Both the position numbers and the translations under genes were made by a program. Shown here one piece after another: positions 43,930 to 52,482 of a DNA stretch of 64,000 bases. The notes below the pieces were generated by a model. The model saw nothing but the letters and a program-made list of their open reading frames with translations, was not told where the DNA came from and ran no database searches. Position 1 is the first letter of the stretch. The number at the start of each line of letters is the position of its first letter. The DNA is taken from positions 790,279-854,278 of the forward strand of contig NZ_JARZHG010000002.1 of the NCBI RefSeq assembly GCF_029946505.1. The letters are read 5' to 3'. Origin of the DNA: Polyangium sp. y55x31 (GTDB lineage: Bacteria; Myxococcota_A; Polyangia; Polyangiales; Polyangiaceae).

Positions 43930-45543
43930 TCAAGGCGCGAACTTGCGGATCCAGGCGTTGTAGCCCTGGTCCGTCGTGAGCTCGGTGCCCACGACGAAGA
44001 TTTCGGAAGCGGCATTCGTGGTGATCCCCTCGCCGTAATCGGCGCCGTCCGCCGTGCCGTTGTGCACGTCGGTCCAGAGCTCATTGCCGGCGGAATCGTA
44101 CTTCCGGGTCCAGATGTCCGTCGAGAGGGCGGGGGTCATCTCGTAGCCCGTCACGACCACATTGCCGCTCGGGTCGCTGGCCACGGCGTAGATCACGTCC
44201 TGGCCCGCGGGGACGTTGCTCGAATGGGTCTGGGTCCAGAGCTCCTCTCCATTCGCGTCGTACTTGCGCAGCCAGGCGTCGAGGCCGAAGTTCGTGGTCT
44301 CGGCGCCGCCGACGAAGACGTTCCCCTCCGGAGCGACCGCGACCGCCAGCGCGAAATCGTCATTGTGGATCGCGCCGTCGTAGATGCGCGTCCATGCCTC
44401 GATCGGGCTGGCGCCGTCGTCCACCAGCTTGGTCAATGCGATGTCCGTGAAGCCCGCCTCGTTCGTGAAGTAGCCGGCCACGTAGATGGAATTGCCGTCG
44501 AGCGCGATCCCCTGCGCCGAGTCGGTCCCGTTGCCCGGCCCGTCCGTGTGCCGCTGCCACATGATCAGGCCGGTTTGGCTGGACAACTTCAGCACGGAGA
44601 ACTCGCTCCCCCCGGCGTTCGTCATCATGCCCCCGGCGACGTAGAGGTGCCCTGCGCCTTGTAGGGCGACGCCCCACGCGTAATCGTAGCCGCCGGCCTG
44701 GCCGTCGAAGCTCCGCGACCACATCGGCTCGCCGTTCGGGTCGTATTTGCGAGCGATGAGGTTCGTCGTCCCATCGGCCATGGTCTCGTACCCGACGGCG
44801 TACACGTTGCGCGTCTGATCGACCGCGACGCCGTAAATGCCGTCGTCGAGCCCCGCCGCGCCGGCGATTTGCCGATACCACAGCGGGTTGCCCTGCGGAT
44901 CGAGCATCGCGACGAACCCGTCGTAATGGCCGGGGTTCCCCGCGACCCCGACGAGCCCGCCGACGACGATGTTGCCGTTGTTGTCCAGCCGGACGCTCGT
45001 CAGTTCCTCGCCCGTCGACCCCGGGACGCCCTGGCTCTTCGTGTAGAGCACCGTGCCCGAGACGATGCAGTCGTGGTTGCAGCCGTCGCCGTCGATCCCG
45101 TTGGCATCGTCGCATGCCTCGACGGCCGCGTAGACGAATCCGTCGCCGCAGAACGCCGCCTCGCAACTGGTCTTGCACGCGCCGGTGTCGCTGTTCAGCG
45201 CGCCGTCGTCGCATTGCTCGCCCACGTCGACCACGCCATCGCCGCAGAAGCCCATGGTGCCGCCGGACCCGCCGACGCCGCCGACGCCGCCCGTACCGCC
45301 GACGCCGCCAACGCCGCCCGTACCGCCGACACCTCCAACGCCGCCCGTACCGCCGACGCCCCCGATGCCACCCGTGCCTCCGACGCCGCCGAAACCGCCC
45401 GCGCCGCCGTTCCCGGCAAACCCTCCGTCACCATCCGAGCCGCCGTCGCCGGTGGCCGGGCTCGATCGACCGCAACCGCTGGCAGCAGCAAACCCGGCGA
45501 GGAGAAGGGCAAGGATCGGCGTCGTGGTAAGTCGAGGTGCCAT
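43930..45543 (-). CDS. Lipoprotein with DUF4215 Cys repeats and beta-propeller (SBBP-type) repeats
   Basis: A 537-aa lipoprotein. Signal and lipobox end AAASGCG; then a Gly-rich region built from a 9-residue repeat (GGVGGTGGV). Residues about 100-165 hold two DUF4215-type Cys repeats ([15 protein letters not shown] and [24 protein letters not shown]), a hallmark of myxobacterial surface proteins. The rest is six to seven beta-propeller blades of the SBBP/delta-60 kind, each with a phrase like [15 protein letters not shown] or GNVFVGGAE and a Trp near the blade end (LWYRQI, MWSRSF, AWTRIY, LWTQTH). The ATG at 45543 begins the signal; a GTG at 45564 would add seven residues. It is probably displayed outside the cell; function unknown. 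Confidence 0.85.
   Translation of the reverse strand: MAPRLTTTPILALLLAGFAAASGCGRSSPATGDGGSDGDGGFAGNGGAGGFGGVGGTGGIGGVGGTGGVGGVGGTGGVGGVGGTGGVGGVGGSGGTMGFCGDGVVDVGEQCDDGALNSDTGACKTSCEAAFCGDGFVYAAVEACDDANGIDGDGCNHDCIVSGTVLYTKSQGVPGSTGEELTSVRLDNNGNIVVGGLVGVAGNPGHYDGFVAMLDPQGNPLWYRQIAGAAGLDDGIYGVAVDQTRNVYAVGYETMADGTTNLIARKYDPNGEPMWSRSFDGQAGGYDYAWGVALQGAGHLYVAGGMMTNAGGSEFSVLKLSSQTGLIMWQRHTDGPGNGTDSAQGIALDGNSIYVAGYFTNEAGFTDIALTKLVDDGASPIEAWTRIYDGAIHNDDFALAVAVAPEGNVFVGGAETTNFGLDAWLRKYDANGEELWTQTHSSNVPAGQDVIYAVASDPSGNVVVTGYEMTPALSTDIWTRKYDSAGNELWTDVHNGTADGADYGEGITTNAASEIFVVGTELTTDQGYNAWIRKFAP
45270..45400. repeat. 27-bp in-frame tandem repeat (Gly-rich linker)
   Basis: The unit (plus strand) begins CGCCCGTACCGCCGAC and recurs at 45288, 45315, 45342 and 45369 with an exact 27-bp period. 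On the coding strand each unit encodes nine residues of the GGVGGTGGV pattern in the beta-propeller lipoprotein. Length variation by slippage would keep the frame and change only the linker length. Confidence 0.85.
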
Positions 45544-45595
45544 GGTATGTGCGACATTTGCCACGGGGACCGTGATGCCACAAGGCCGAGCCGTG

Positions 45596-45627
45596 GGCCC
45601 GGGACGCGTTTTCCCGCGTCCCGGGCC
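45596..45627 (-). terminator. Terminator-like hairpin after ssb
   Basis: GGCCCGGGACGCG (45596-45608) and CGCGTCCCGGGCC (45615-45627) form a perfect 13-bp stem with loop TTTTCC. On the minus strand it comes 20 nt after the ssb stop and before the next gene, so it is well placed to end the comM-recA-ssb transcript. No T tract follows, as is common in very GC-rich genomes. Confidence 0.7.
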
Positions 45628-45647
45628 GTGTCGCCCCCCATCCTGCT

Positions 45648-46172
45648 TCAGAACGGCATCTCTTCGAGCATCTCCGTTTTCCGCGGCGGCGCGCCGTTGC
45701 GCTTCCGCGGGGGCCGGGCCGGCGGCGCGGGCTCCGGCACGGCCTCCGGCTCCTCCTGCGGGAGCGGCATCTCCATCGGCGCGACGTCGTCGTCCGCGTC
45801 GCGCCGCAGCGCCCCCGCATGCTCGCGGTGCGCCGCCGGCGCGGGGCCGCCCGCGAGGCAGATGTCACGCGCGTGCACCTCGGTCTTGTACCGCTTCTGC
45901 CCGTCCTTCTCGTAACTCGACGTGCGCAGCGTCCCCTCCACGAGCACGCACGACCCCTTGCCCAGGACCCGCGACAAGCCCTCGGCGCGCGGGCCGAACA
46001 CGACCACGCTGTGCCACTCGGTCCGCTCCGTGAGCTCGCGGTTCCGGTCGAGGAACGATTCGTTCGTCGCCATGCGGAATTGCAACACCGCCGTCCCGCT
46101 GCCCGCATACCGAAGCTCCGGATCCGCGCCGAGGTTGCCGAGAAGCACCACCCTGTTCATGCCGTCGCTCAT
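45648..46172 (-). CDS. ssb: Single-stranded DNA-binding protein
   Basis: A 174-aa SSB with an N-terminal OB-fold ([41 protein letters not shown]) and a Pro/acidic linker ending EEMPF, a variant of the usual acidic DIPF protein-docking tip. It coats single-stranded DNA and recruits repair and recombination proteins through that tip. I start at 46172 because GGAGG lies 5 nt before that ATG; a start at 46184 would add four residues. It is downstream of recA with a 54-bp gap and is last in a comM-recA-ssb order. In a genome of this size it may be a second SSB in addition to a housekeeping copy. Confidence 0.95.
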   Translation of the reverse strand: MSDGMNRVVLLGNLGADPELRYAGSGTAVLQFRMATNESFLDRNRELTERTEWHSVVVFGPRAEGLSRVLGKGSCVLVEGTLRTSSYEKDGQKRYKTEVHARDICLAGGPAPAAHREHAGALRRDADDDVAPMEMPLPQEEPEAVPEPAPPARPPRKRNGAPPRKTEMLEEMPF

Positions 46173-46226
46173 GTCGTCCTCCATGCCTTCTTCATCAATT
46201 CGAATGGTTTTTCCTGAAATGCCCCG

Positions 46227-47255
46227 TCAGGCCGCCTTCTCCGCCGGCCGCGCGCCCACGCGCGCCTCCGAGCCCGCGATCACCGCGGCGCGCAGGGTCG
46301 AAAAGAGCCGCTCGTTCGCGAGCAGCGTCTCCCGCGCGCGCTCGCGTCCTTGCCCGAGGTGCTCGCCGCCGAAGGAGAGGTGCGCTCCGCTCTTCTCGAC
46401 GATGCCGATCTGGCAGCCGTAATCGATGAGGTCCGAGGCCGCGTCGACGCCGGTCCCCCAGCGGATGTCGAACTCGGCCTCGCGGAACGGCGGCGCGAGC
46501 TTGTTCTTGACCACCTTCACCCGCGTCCGCGAGCCCACCGCCTCGTCGCCGACCTTCACCGGCCCGATACGGCGCACGTCGAGCCGTACGCTCGCGTAAA
46601 ACTTCAGCGCATTGCCGCCCGTCGTGGTCTCGGGGTTGCCGAACGTGACCCCGATCTTCTGCCGGAGCTGGTTGATGAACACGAGCGTCGTGCCCGTGCG
46701 GTGCGCGATCGCCGTGAGCTTGCGGAGCGCCTGGCTCATGAGCCGCGCCTGCAGCCCCATGTGCGCGTCGCCCATGTCGCCCTCGATCTCCGCCTTGGGC
46801 ACGAGCGCCGCCACGGAATCGACCACCACGATGTCGACCGCGCCGCTCCGCGTGAGCGTCTCGGCGATCTCGAGCGCCTGCTCGCCGCAATCCGGCTGCG
46901 AGACGAGCAGCCGCTCCGTGTCGACCCCGACGGCGCGCGCATAACTCACGTCGAATGCATGCTCGGCGTCGATGAACGCCGCGACGCCGCCCGCGGCCTG
47001 CGCCTCGCGCATCGCGTGCAGGGTGAGCGTCGTCTTGCCGCCGCTCTCCGGCCCGTAAATCTCGACGATCCGGCCGCGCGGATAACCGCCGATGCCGAGC
47101 GCCGCGTCGAGGGCCATCGCGCCCGTGCCGATCACCCGTACATCCGTCTCCGCCTCGTCCCCGAGCGACATGATCGCCCCTTTGCCGAATTGCTTCTCGA
47201 TCGAGCCCACGACCGTCTTCACCGTCCGCATCTTCTCCAAGAGCTCCGTCATCAT
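46227..47255 (-). CDS. recA: RecA recombinase
   Basis: A 342-aa RecA. The Walker A motif is GPESGGKTT (residues 68-76), with Gly where most RecA proteins have the second Ser. Loop L1 ([23 protein letters not shown]) and loop L2 ([21 protein letters not shown]) are near canonical, and [11 protein letters not shown] and the [11 protein letters not shown] block are intact. The C-terminus lacks the strongly acidic tail of Escherichia coli RecA (it ends [13 protein letters not shown]), so autoregulation may differ. The enzyme catalyses strand exchange and stimulates LexA cleavage. I see no LexA-type box upstream, and the 77 bp to comM contain only a short A/T-rich run. Being in one row with comM and ssb suggests a link with transformation. 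Confidence 0.97.
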   Translation of the reverse strand: MMTELLEKMRTVKTVVGSIEKQFGKGAIMSLGDEAETDVRVIGTGAMALDAALGIGGYPRGRIVEIYGPESGGKTTLTLHAMREAQAAGGVAAFIDAEHAFDVSYARAVGVDTERLLVSQPDCGEQALEIAETLTRSGAVDIVVVDSVAALVPKAEIEGDMGDAHMGLQARLMSQALRKLTAIAHRTGTTLVFINQLRQKIGVTFGNPETTTGGNALKFYASVRLDVRRIGPVKVGDEAVGSRTRVKVVKNKLAPPFREAEFDIRWGTGVDAASDLIDYGCQIGIVEKSGAHLSFGGEHLGQGRERARETLLANERLFSTLRAAVIAGSEARVGARPAEKAA

Positions 47256-47332
47256 GGGAAAACCGCCTTTCTTGCCCGTTACTTCGACCGCCGCAGAATC
47301 CAGTTGCTAAAAAAATCGTTTTTCTTGGCCGG

Positions 47333-48880
47333 CTAGCGCCGCGCCGCCGCCCGGCCGTCTCGATCGAGCAGCCGCGCCTGGATCGCCTCGGCCACGTGGC
47401 TCGCCCGCACGGGCCCGCCGTCGTCGAGATCCGCGATCGTCCGCGCCACGCGCAGCACCTTGCCGTAGGCCCGCGCCGAGAGGCCGAGCCGCTCCACCGC
47501 CTGCCCGAGGATCGCCCGGCCCGCCGCGTCCGGCGCCGCCACCCGCTCGACGTCGCGCGGGCCGAGCTCCGCGTTCGTCGGGGCGCTCGTCTCGCCCGCC
47601 TCCCGCCGCGCCGATTGGATCGCCCGCGCCGCGATCACGCGCCGCCGCACCTCCGCGCTCGCCTCCCCGCGCTCCTTGCCCGCGAGGTGCGAAACGTCCA
47701 CGGGCGGCAGCGGCACCTGCAAATCGAGCCGATCGAGGAGTGGCCCGGACAAACGCGCTCGATACCCCCGCACACGCTCGGGGCTGCAGGCGCAGCGGCG
47801 CTTCTCGTCCCCGAACAAACCGCAGGGACACGGGTTCACCGCGGCGACCACGAGCGGCCGCGCCGGGAACGCCACGCGGCTCTGCGCGCGGCAGATCGTG
47901 ACGAGGCCATCTTCGAGCGGCTGCCGCAAGACCTCGAGCGCGCTCCGCTTGAATTCGAGCAATTCGTCGAGGAACAGGCAGCCGTGGTGCGCGAGCGAGA
48001 CCTCGCCGGGCCGGATCGGCTCCCCTCCGCCCACGAGGCCCGCGGGGCTCACGGTGTGGTGCGGCGCGCGAAACGGCCTCGCCTGCGCGAGGCCCCGATC
48101 CGAGGGCAAGAGCCCCGCGACCGAATGGATCGCCGTCACTTCGAGGGCCTCGTCGTACGAGAGAGGCGGCAGAATCGTCGGAAGCCGCCGCGCCAGCATG
48201 GTTTTTCCCGCGCCCGGCGGGCCCATCATCAAGAGGTTGTGCCCACCCGCCGCCGCGATCTCGAGCGCGCGCCGCGCCACGTGCTGGCCTCGCACCTCCG
48301 CGAGATCCACGGCCGCCTCCGCGAGGTTTTCCGCGAGCGACGGCCGCGGCCCGGCCGATGGGAGGTCCCCTTCCCCCGCCAGCGCCGACACGACGTCGCC
48401 GAGGTGATCGGCAACGAGGACCTCGAGCCCCGGCACGCTCGCCGCCTCGGCCCCGTTGTACCGCGGAACCACGGCGCGCCCGAGCCCACGCGCCGCCGCG
48501 CCTCGCAGCGCCGGCAAGACGCCACGCACGGGCCGGATCGCGCCCGTCAGCGACAGCTCGCCGAGGAACGCGAGCCCGCGGAGCGCCTCGCCCGGCACCT
48601 TGCCGAGCGCGCCGAGCACCGCCATGGCGATCGCGAGATCGAAGGCGCCGCCGCTCTTGCGCAGATCGGCGGGCGCGAGGTTCACCGTGATCACGTGCTC
48701 GTCGAGGGCCACGCCGATCTGCGAGAGCGCCGAGCGCACGCGCACCCGGCTCTCGCGCACGCTCGCCTCGGCGAGCCCCACGAGCTGGAACGACGCCGGC
48801 CCGCGGCCGGAATCCACCTCGACGCGCACGGGAGACGCGTCGAGGCCCACGAGAATGAAGGTCAGGGCCGTCGCCTGCAT
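47333..48880 (-). CDS. comM: ComM/YifB-family AAA+ Mg-chelatase-like ATPase
   Basis: A 515-aa protein with the N-terminal Lon-like/ComM domain (ALTFILVGLDASPVRVEVDSG and PASFQLVGLAEASVRESRVRVRSAL), an AAA+ module with Walker A GPPGAGKT, the family phrase ARPFRAPHHTVSPAGLVGGG and Walker B LFLDELLEF, four-Cys zinc element NPCPCGLFGDEKRRCACSP, and a C-terminal helical domain. In naturally transformable bacteria ComM is a hexameric helicase that drives branch migration of RecA joints during integration of incoming DNA. The start at 48880 gives the family N-terminus MQATALTF. It is the first gene of the run comM-recA-ssb. Confidence 0.95.
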   Translation of the reverse strand: MQATALTFILVGLDASPVRVEVDSGRGPASFQLVGLAEASVRESRVRVRSALSQIGVALDEHVITVNLAPADLRKSGGAFDLAIAMAVLGALGKVPGEALRGLAFLGELSLTGAIRPVRGVLPALRGAAARGLGRAVVPRYNGAEAASVPGLEVLVADHLGDVVSALAGEGDLPSAGPRPSLAENLAEAAVDLAEVRGQHVARRALEIAAAGGHNLLMMGPPGAGKTMLARRLPTILPPLSYDEALEVTAIHSVAGLLPSDRGLAQARPFRAPHHTVSPAGLVGGGEPIRPGEVSLAHHGCLFLDELLEFKRSALEVLRQPLEDGLVTICRAQSRVAFPARPLVVAAVNPCPCGLFGDEKRRCACSPERVRGYRARLSGPLLDRLDLQVPLPPVDVSHLAGKERGEASAEVRRRVIAARAIQSARREAGETSAPTNAELGPRDVERVAAPDAAGRAILGQAVERLGLSARAYGKVLRVARTIADLDDGGPVRASHVAEAIQARLLDRDGRAAARR

Positions 48881-49027
48881 GGAAGCCCCTTTTTGCGAGC
48901 GCCGTGCCGGCCCGAGAAATGCGGAAAACCCTGGGTTTTTCGGGTGGCCGGGGGTGGCGGCGCGGATTTCCGCCTGGCGGCCGCCAGGGGTCCCGCCTTT
49001 CCGGCGCGCGTGGTAGGGTCGTCGCCG

Positions 49028-49651
49028 ATGGGGCGTCGCCTCGATCCAGCCATGGCCGCGCTCGGGCTCGCAGCGCTCGTGATCGCGGGATGCGACCGGA
49101 CCTCCCGCGTCGACGTCGAGGGCCGGATCCGGCTCCCCGAGCGCACCGACGCCGCGCTCGTCGTCCCGCTCGAAGGCGCGAAAAACCCATTCCCCGTGGA
49201 CACGTCGGGACGGTTCGTCGGGACATACGGCGCCCTCGGCGTGACGCCGGACCACATCCCGCTCTTCGTCCACGTCCCCGGCCGTCGCCCCGTCGTGCTC
49301 GTGCCCGGCCGTGATTTCCGCATCGAGGAGCAAGACGGCTCGTTCCACGCCGAGATCGATCTCGACCCGTCCCGCGCGCGCGCGGCGCGTCCCCTCGCGC
49401 TCGCGTGCACGGCCGAGTCCTGCACCGCGGATTTGCCTGCGGAAGCGAAAAGCTGCGTCTCCACGGTCGTCGTGCTCGACGGCCCGAAGACCACGCTCGT
49501 CGCGCCCGGCATCGAGCGCCGGGACGACGGCGGCACGCGCCTCGTCGCGTTTTTCCCGCTGCCGCGGCAACGCTCACGTTCCCTCGTCGTCGTGAGCACC
49601 TGCGGCGACGAGGCCTACGTCTCGGAGATCGCGACCTTCGACGGCCCTTGA
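49028..49651 (+). CDS. Lipoprotein of unknown function
   Basis: A 207-aa lipoprotein with lipobox VIAGC (Cys22) and no Gly-rich linker. The mature part is beta-rich (VDVEGRIRLPERTDAALVVPLEGA, LFVHVPGRRPVVLVPGRDFRI) with two Cys pairs (CTAESC and a later Cys) that could form disulfides. I do not recognise a family. It is divergent from comM with a 147-bp gap and is followed by a second lipoprotein gene 31 bp downstream. Confidence 0.65.
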   Translation: MGRRLDPAMAALGLAALVIAGCDRTSRVDVEGRIRLPERTDAALVVPLEGAKNPFPVDTSGRFVGTYGALGVTPDHIPLFVHVPGRRPVVLVPGRDFRIEEQDGSFHAEIDLDPSRARAARPLALACTAESCTADLPAEAKSCVSTVVVLDGPKTTLVAPGIERRDDGGTRLVAFFPLPRQRSRSLVVVSTCGDEAYVSEIATFDGP

Positions 49652-49682
49652 GGCGGCTCGTCCGGGCGGTACACTCCGCGCG

Positions 49683-50750
49683 ATGATTCGAAGGCGTTCG
49701 TCACGTACGCTCCTCGTCGCCGCCGCGCTCGTGGTTTTCCCCGCATGCCGCCGCGACGAGAGCGCCGCGCCGGGCGACGCGGGAACCGACGCCTCTCCTT
49801 CGGGGACCGCTTCCGCCGCCGCAAATCCCGCGCCTCCGCCGCCCGACCTCGCGCCCGCGCCCGACGTCCCCTCGGATCACTCGCTCCCGGCGACCGAACC
49901 CCGGCGCTTTTTGGTCAAACGATTCGAGGACGACCCGCAGCTCTCCCTCCATCGCGACGCCGTCCTCGCGCATTTCGGGACGAACGTGGCGTTTCCGCTC
50001 TCCTTGCAGGTCGAGGCGCTCCCGGGGGATCGACAGGCCCTCCTCCTCGAGGATTCGTCCCAGCCCGACAAACCGCTCGTGCTGGTCGTCGCCGCGGACG
50101 GCACGCGGGCGTGGACGAAGGAAATGCCGCTCGCGGGAATCGTGCCGGGCGTGCGGGAAATGACCATGGTGCGTGGCCCGGATTCGTCGGTCGGCGTGGC
50201 CTTTTGTGATGCGAAAGGAGAGCTCGCGGCGCTCCGCGCTTGGACCTCGGAGGGCGGGATCTTCGCCGATTACGAGGTGCTCGAGATCCCCCATTGCGAG
50301 GCCATTTCCGCGCTGTACTGGCCGGGGCACGGGCACGTCGTCGTGGCCGCGGGCGAGGGCGAGGCGCGCGCCTCGCGTATCGACGAGCGGGGCATGCGCG
50401 CGTGGGGTCGATCGGGGCTCACGCTCCCCTGGAAGCCGGATCTGGGCGCGGCCGTCGTGATCCTGGTCGATACCGAGGATACGTTCGTCCTCGTCGGCGC
50501 GGGCTCGGCCGAGGGGCCCCTCTCGCGGCGGGAAGAGGCCGTGTTCGCCATGCGGTACGACGAGCGCGGCAAAGAGCTCTGGCCCGCGCCGATCGCCGTG
50601 GGGCGCCCCTCCGGAAAGGCGCCGAAACGCCCCACGGCGCGCGTGGTCGCGACGGGCAAGATGGAAATCGAATTGATGGAGGGCGCGGCGCGGCGGAGGC
50701 TCGAGCTTTCGTCGGAAGGAAACGTGGTCGTCCTGCCCGAGCGGCGCTGA
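49683..50750 (+). CDS. Lipoprotein with propeller-like repeats, unknown function
   Basis: A 355-aa lipoprotein: signal with lipobox ending VFPACRR, an Ala/Pro-rich linker to about residue 75, then a domain with recurring strand pairs (LVLVVAADGTRAWTKEMPLAG, HVVVAAGEGEARASRIDERGMRAWG, AVFAMRYDERGKELWPAPI). The pattern of a datum followed by Asp/Glu-Gly and Trp looks like beta-propeller blades, similar to the SBBP-type protein at 43930 but without its Cys repeats. It sits 31 bp after another lipoprotein on the same strand, so the two may be one operon. Function unknown. Confidence 0.65.
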   Translation: MIRRRSSRTLLVAAALVVFPACRRDESAAPGDAGTDASPSGTASAAANPAPPPPDLAPAPDVPSDHSLPATEPRRFLVKRFEDDPQLSLHRDAVLAHFGTNVAFPLSLQVEALPGDRQALLLEDSSQPDKPLVLVVAADGTRAWTKEMPLAGIVPGVREMTMVRGPDSSVGVAFCDAKGELAALRAWTSEGGIFADYEVLEIPHCEAISALYWPGHGHVVVAAGEGEARASRIDERGMRAWGRSGLTLPWKPDLGAAVVILVDTEDTFVLVGAGSAEGPLSRREEAVFAMRYDERGKELWPAPIAVGRPSGKAPKRPTARVVATGKMEIELMEGAARRRLELSSEGNVVVLPERR

Positions 50751-50837
50751 GGCGCTCGTCCGCTCGACAAAGACGTCGCGGCGCGCGAAACGAGGGAACC
50801 ATCCGCCGCCCTCGTTCGTGGTACGCCGAGACGTTTC

Positions 50838-51458
50838 ATGATGAAGCGACAAACAACGCACCGCATCACCGTCGAGCTGCTGGAGGCGGCGGCTCGGGGC
50901 GAGAGGGTGGCGGCGGGTACGCTCGCGGATTTCATCTACGGGAGGGTGCAGAGCGTCCTCCACGCAGGTCCCGACGTCGAAGACGCGACCCAGGAGGCGT
51001 TCGTGGCCGTCATCGTGGCCCTGCGCACCCGCCGATACGACGCGTCCGTCGAGGACAAGCACGCCTGGGTCGTCAAGATCGCGGTGCGCAAGGCGATCGA
51101 CGTACGGCGCAGGCGCGAGCGCGAACGCCAGGTGTTCGACGGGCCGACCTCGGACGAGGCCACGGACCCGGCGAGCGCGGACCCGATCTCGCGCATCGAG
51201 CAAAAGCAACAAGCCGCGCGCGTGAACGGCGTGGTCAAGGACCTCAACGAGACCGATCGCGCGCTCCTCTTGCTTCGATACCACGAGGATCTCAGCTACG
51301 AGGACATCGCGCAGGCGCTCTCGATCCCGCTCGGAACCGTGAAATCGCGGCTCTCGCGGCTGATCGAGAAGCTCAAGCTCGAGCTCGGCCTCGCGTTCCC
51401 TGCCCTCGCGCCGCGGCACGAGCAGGGCGAAGGCGACCTGTCCGGGAGCGAGGTATGA
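50838..51458 (+). CDS. ECF-type RNA polymerase sigma factor
   Basis: A 206-aa sigma-70-family protein. Region 2 is at about residues 25-95 (VEDATQEAFVAVIVALRTRRYD and WVVKIAVRKAIDVRRRRER), and region 4 at about 135-190 has the helix-turn-helix LSYEDIAQALSIPLGTVKSRLSRLIEKL. No sigma-3 region or N-terminal extension is present, which fits an ECF factor. It recruits RNA polymerase to a small stress or envelope regulon. No anti-sigma factor with a membrane helix is adjacent; instead a small soluble repeat protein follows by an ATGA overlap. No -35 AAC-type promoter is obvious upstream. Confidence 0.9.
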   Translation: MMKRQTTHRITVELLEAAARGERVAAGTLADFIYGRVQSVLHAGPDVEDATQEAFVAVIVALRTRRYDASVEDKHAWVVKIAVRKAIDVRRRRERERQVFDGPTSDEATDPASADPISRIEQKQQAARVNGVVKDLNETDRALLLLRYHEDLSYEDIAQALSIPLGTVKSRLSRLIEKLKLELGLAFPALAPRHEQGEGDLSGSEV

Positions 51459-52006
51459 AGCGCTCGCAGGCGAGGAAACAAAAAGCCGCGGCGCCCGCCC
51501 CGAAAAAGGGGTTCGCCAAGCTCATCACGCTCTTCGTCCGCCCGCGCAACGACGTCCGCGCGGCGGAGAAGAAACGCGCGGCGTCACATCCGCCGCGCCC
51601 GATGCCCGTGCCGTTCGTCCTGCCCGCGCGCCCGAAGGCCGCCGCGCCGGAGCCGGAGCCCGCTTCCGATCCGATCCTGCGCTCGGTGCTCGCGGCGCTC
51701 GCGCCCGAGCCCGATACACACGCGCCGGAAGCGCTGCGCGAGCGGCTCGCGCTCTGGGCCGAGCAGACGTCGGATCCGTTCCCCGAGGAGCTCGATCCCG
51801 TCCTCGAAGCGCTCGCGCCGCGCGCCTCGGCGCCCGCGGCGCTCCGGGAAAACCTCGTCGCCTGGGCCGAGGAGACGGCCGAGCCCAAAGCGCCCGCGCC
51901 GCTCGACGCCGCCGCGGCGGACGCCCCGTCTCTCTGGAAGAAGCTCCGCCGCTTCGCCCGCGTCCTCCTGGAGCGGCTCCGCAATGCTTCCCGCGGCGCG
52001 CGTTAA
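51455..52006 (+). CDS. Small repeat protein coupled to the ECF sigma factor
   Basis: A 183-aa soluble protein I do not recognise. A basic N-terminus (KRSQARKQK) is followed by a Pro-rich stretch. Two similar helical modules come next: residues 72-108 (core DPILRSVLAALAP, then ALRERLALWAEQTSDP) and 114-144 (DPVLEALAP, then ALRENLVAWAEETAEP). The C-terminus is another basic helix with LWKKLRRFARVLLERLRN. Its start codon overlaps the sigma factor stop (ATGA), so the two are made together. This arrangement would fit a sigma-binding partner or anti-sigma factor, though there is no zinc-binding or membrane segment as in most anti-sigma proteins. Confidence 0.65.
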   Translation: MKRSQARKQKAAAPAPKKGFAKLITLFVRPRNDVRAAEKKRAASHPPRPMPVPFVLPARPKAAAPEPEPASDPILRSVLAALAPEPDTHAPEALRERLALWAEQTSDPFPEELDPVLEALAPRASAPAALRENLVAWAEETAEPKAPAPLDAAAADAPSLWKKLRRFARVLLERLRNASRGAR

Positions 52007-52032
52007 CGTTCTCCGCTAAGCTCCTGCCGACC

Positions 52033-52482
52033 ATGCACCCCGACGGGTATTTCGCGCTCGTCCTCGATCCGCCCTCCGCCGAGATCCTCCGGCAGCGCTT
52101 TTGCACCTTGCCGCGCCCGATCGCCCATCATTGCACCGTGCGGTACGGCACGAAAAACCCGGCCGATCTGCCGCCTCCTTTCACGGCGAACGACCTCGGC
52201 CGCACCTTCACCCTCGCCGTGACGGGATATGCGCGGCGGGAAGACGGTGGGGTCGAGGCCGTGGTCGTGGGGCTCCTCCTGGCCGACGGGAAGCTCCTCG
52301 AAAGTGGTTTTACCGAGAATGCCATTCCGCACGTGACCGTCGCGACGGACGGCGTCACGGAACCGGCGACCGCGAACGACCTGCTCCGGGCCGGCTTCGA
52401 GCGAATCACAGGGCCCCTGCTCCTCGCACGGCTCGAACACACGTGGGCGTCGTCGAGCCAGGAGGAGCCGCAGGGCGCCTGA
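52033..52482 (+). CDS. 2H phosphoesterase-like protein
   Basis: A 149-aa protein with two HxT motifs, His33-Cys-Thr35 in HHCTVRYG and His100-Val-Thr102 in IPHVTVATDG, 67 residues apart. Each lies at the end of a beta strand, which is the signature of the 2H phosphoesterase superfamily (RNA ligase-like 2',5' phosphodiesterases and cyclic phosphodiesterases). The length is short for the family but the order and spacing of strands fits. If real, it would act on cyclic or 2',5' phosphodiester bonds in RNA or small nucleotides. It abuts the DUF4139 gene, the two convergent stops being adjacent. Confidence 0.65.
   Translation: MHPDGYFALVLDPPSAEILRQRFCTLPRPIAHHCTVRYGTKNPADLPPPFTANDLGRTFTLAVTGYARREDGGVEAVVVGLLLADGKLLESGFTENAIPHVTVATDGVTEPATANDLLRAGFERITGPLLLARLEHTWASSSQEEPQGA

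Noticed and set aside
47300..47325. A/T-rich AAAAATCGTTTTT run between comM and recA as an intrinsic terminator or a LexA box
   Set aside because: The stem is only five A-T pairs, and I see no LexA-type palindrome. It may just be a promoter spacer, which I could not define.
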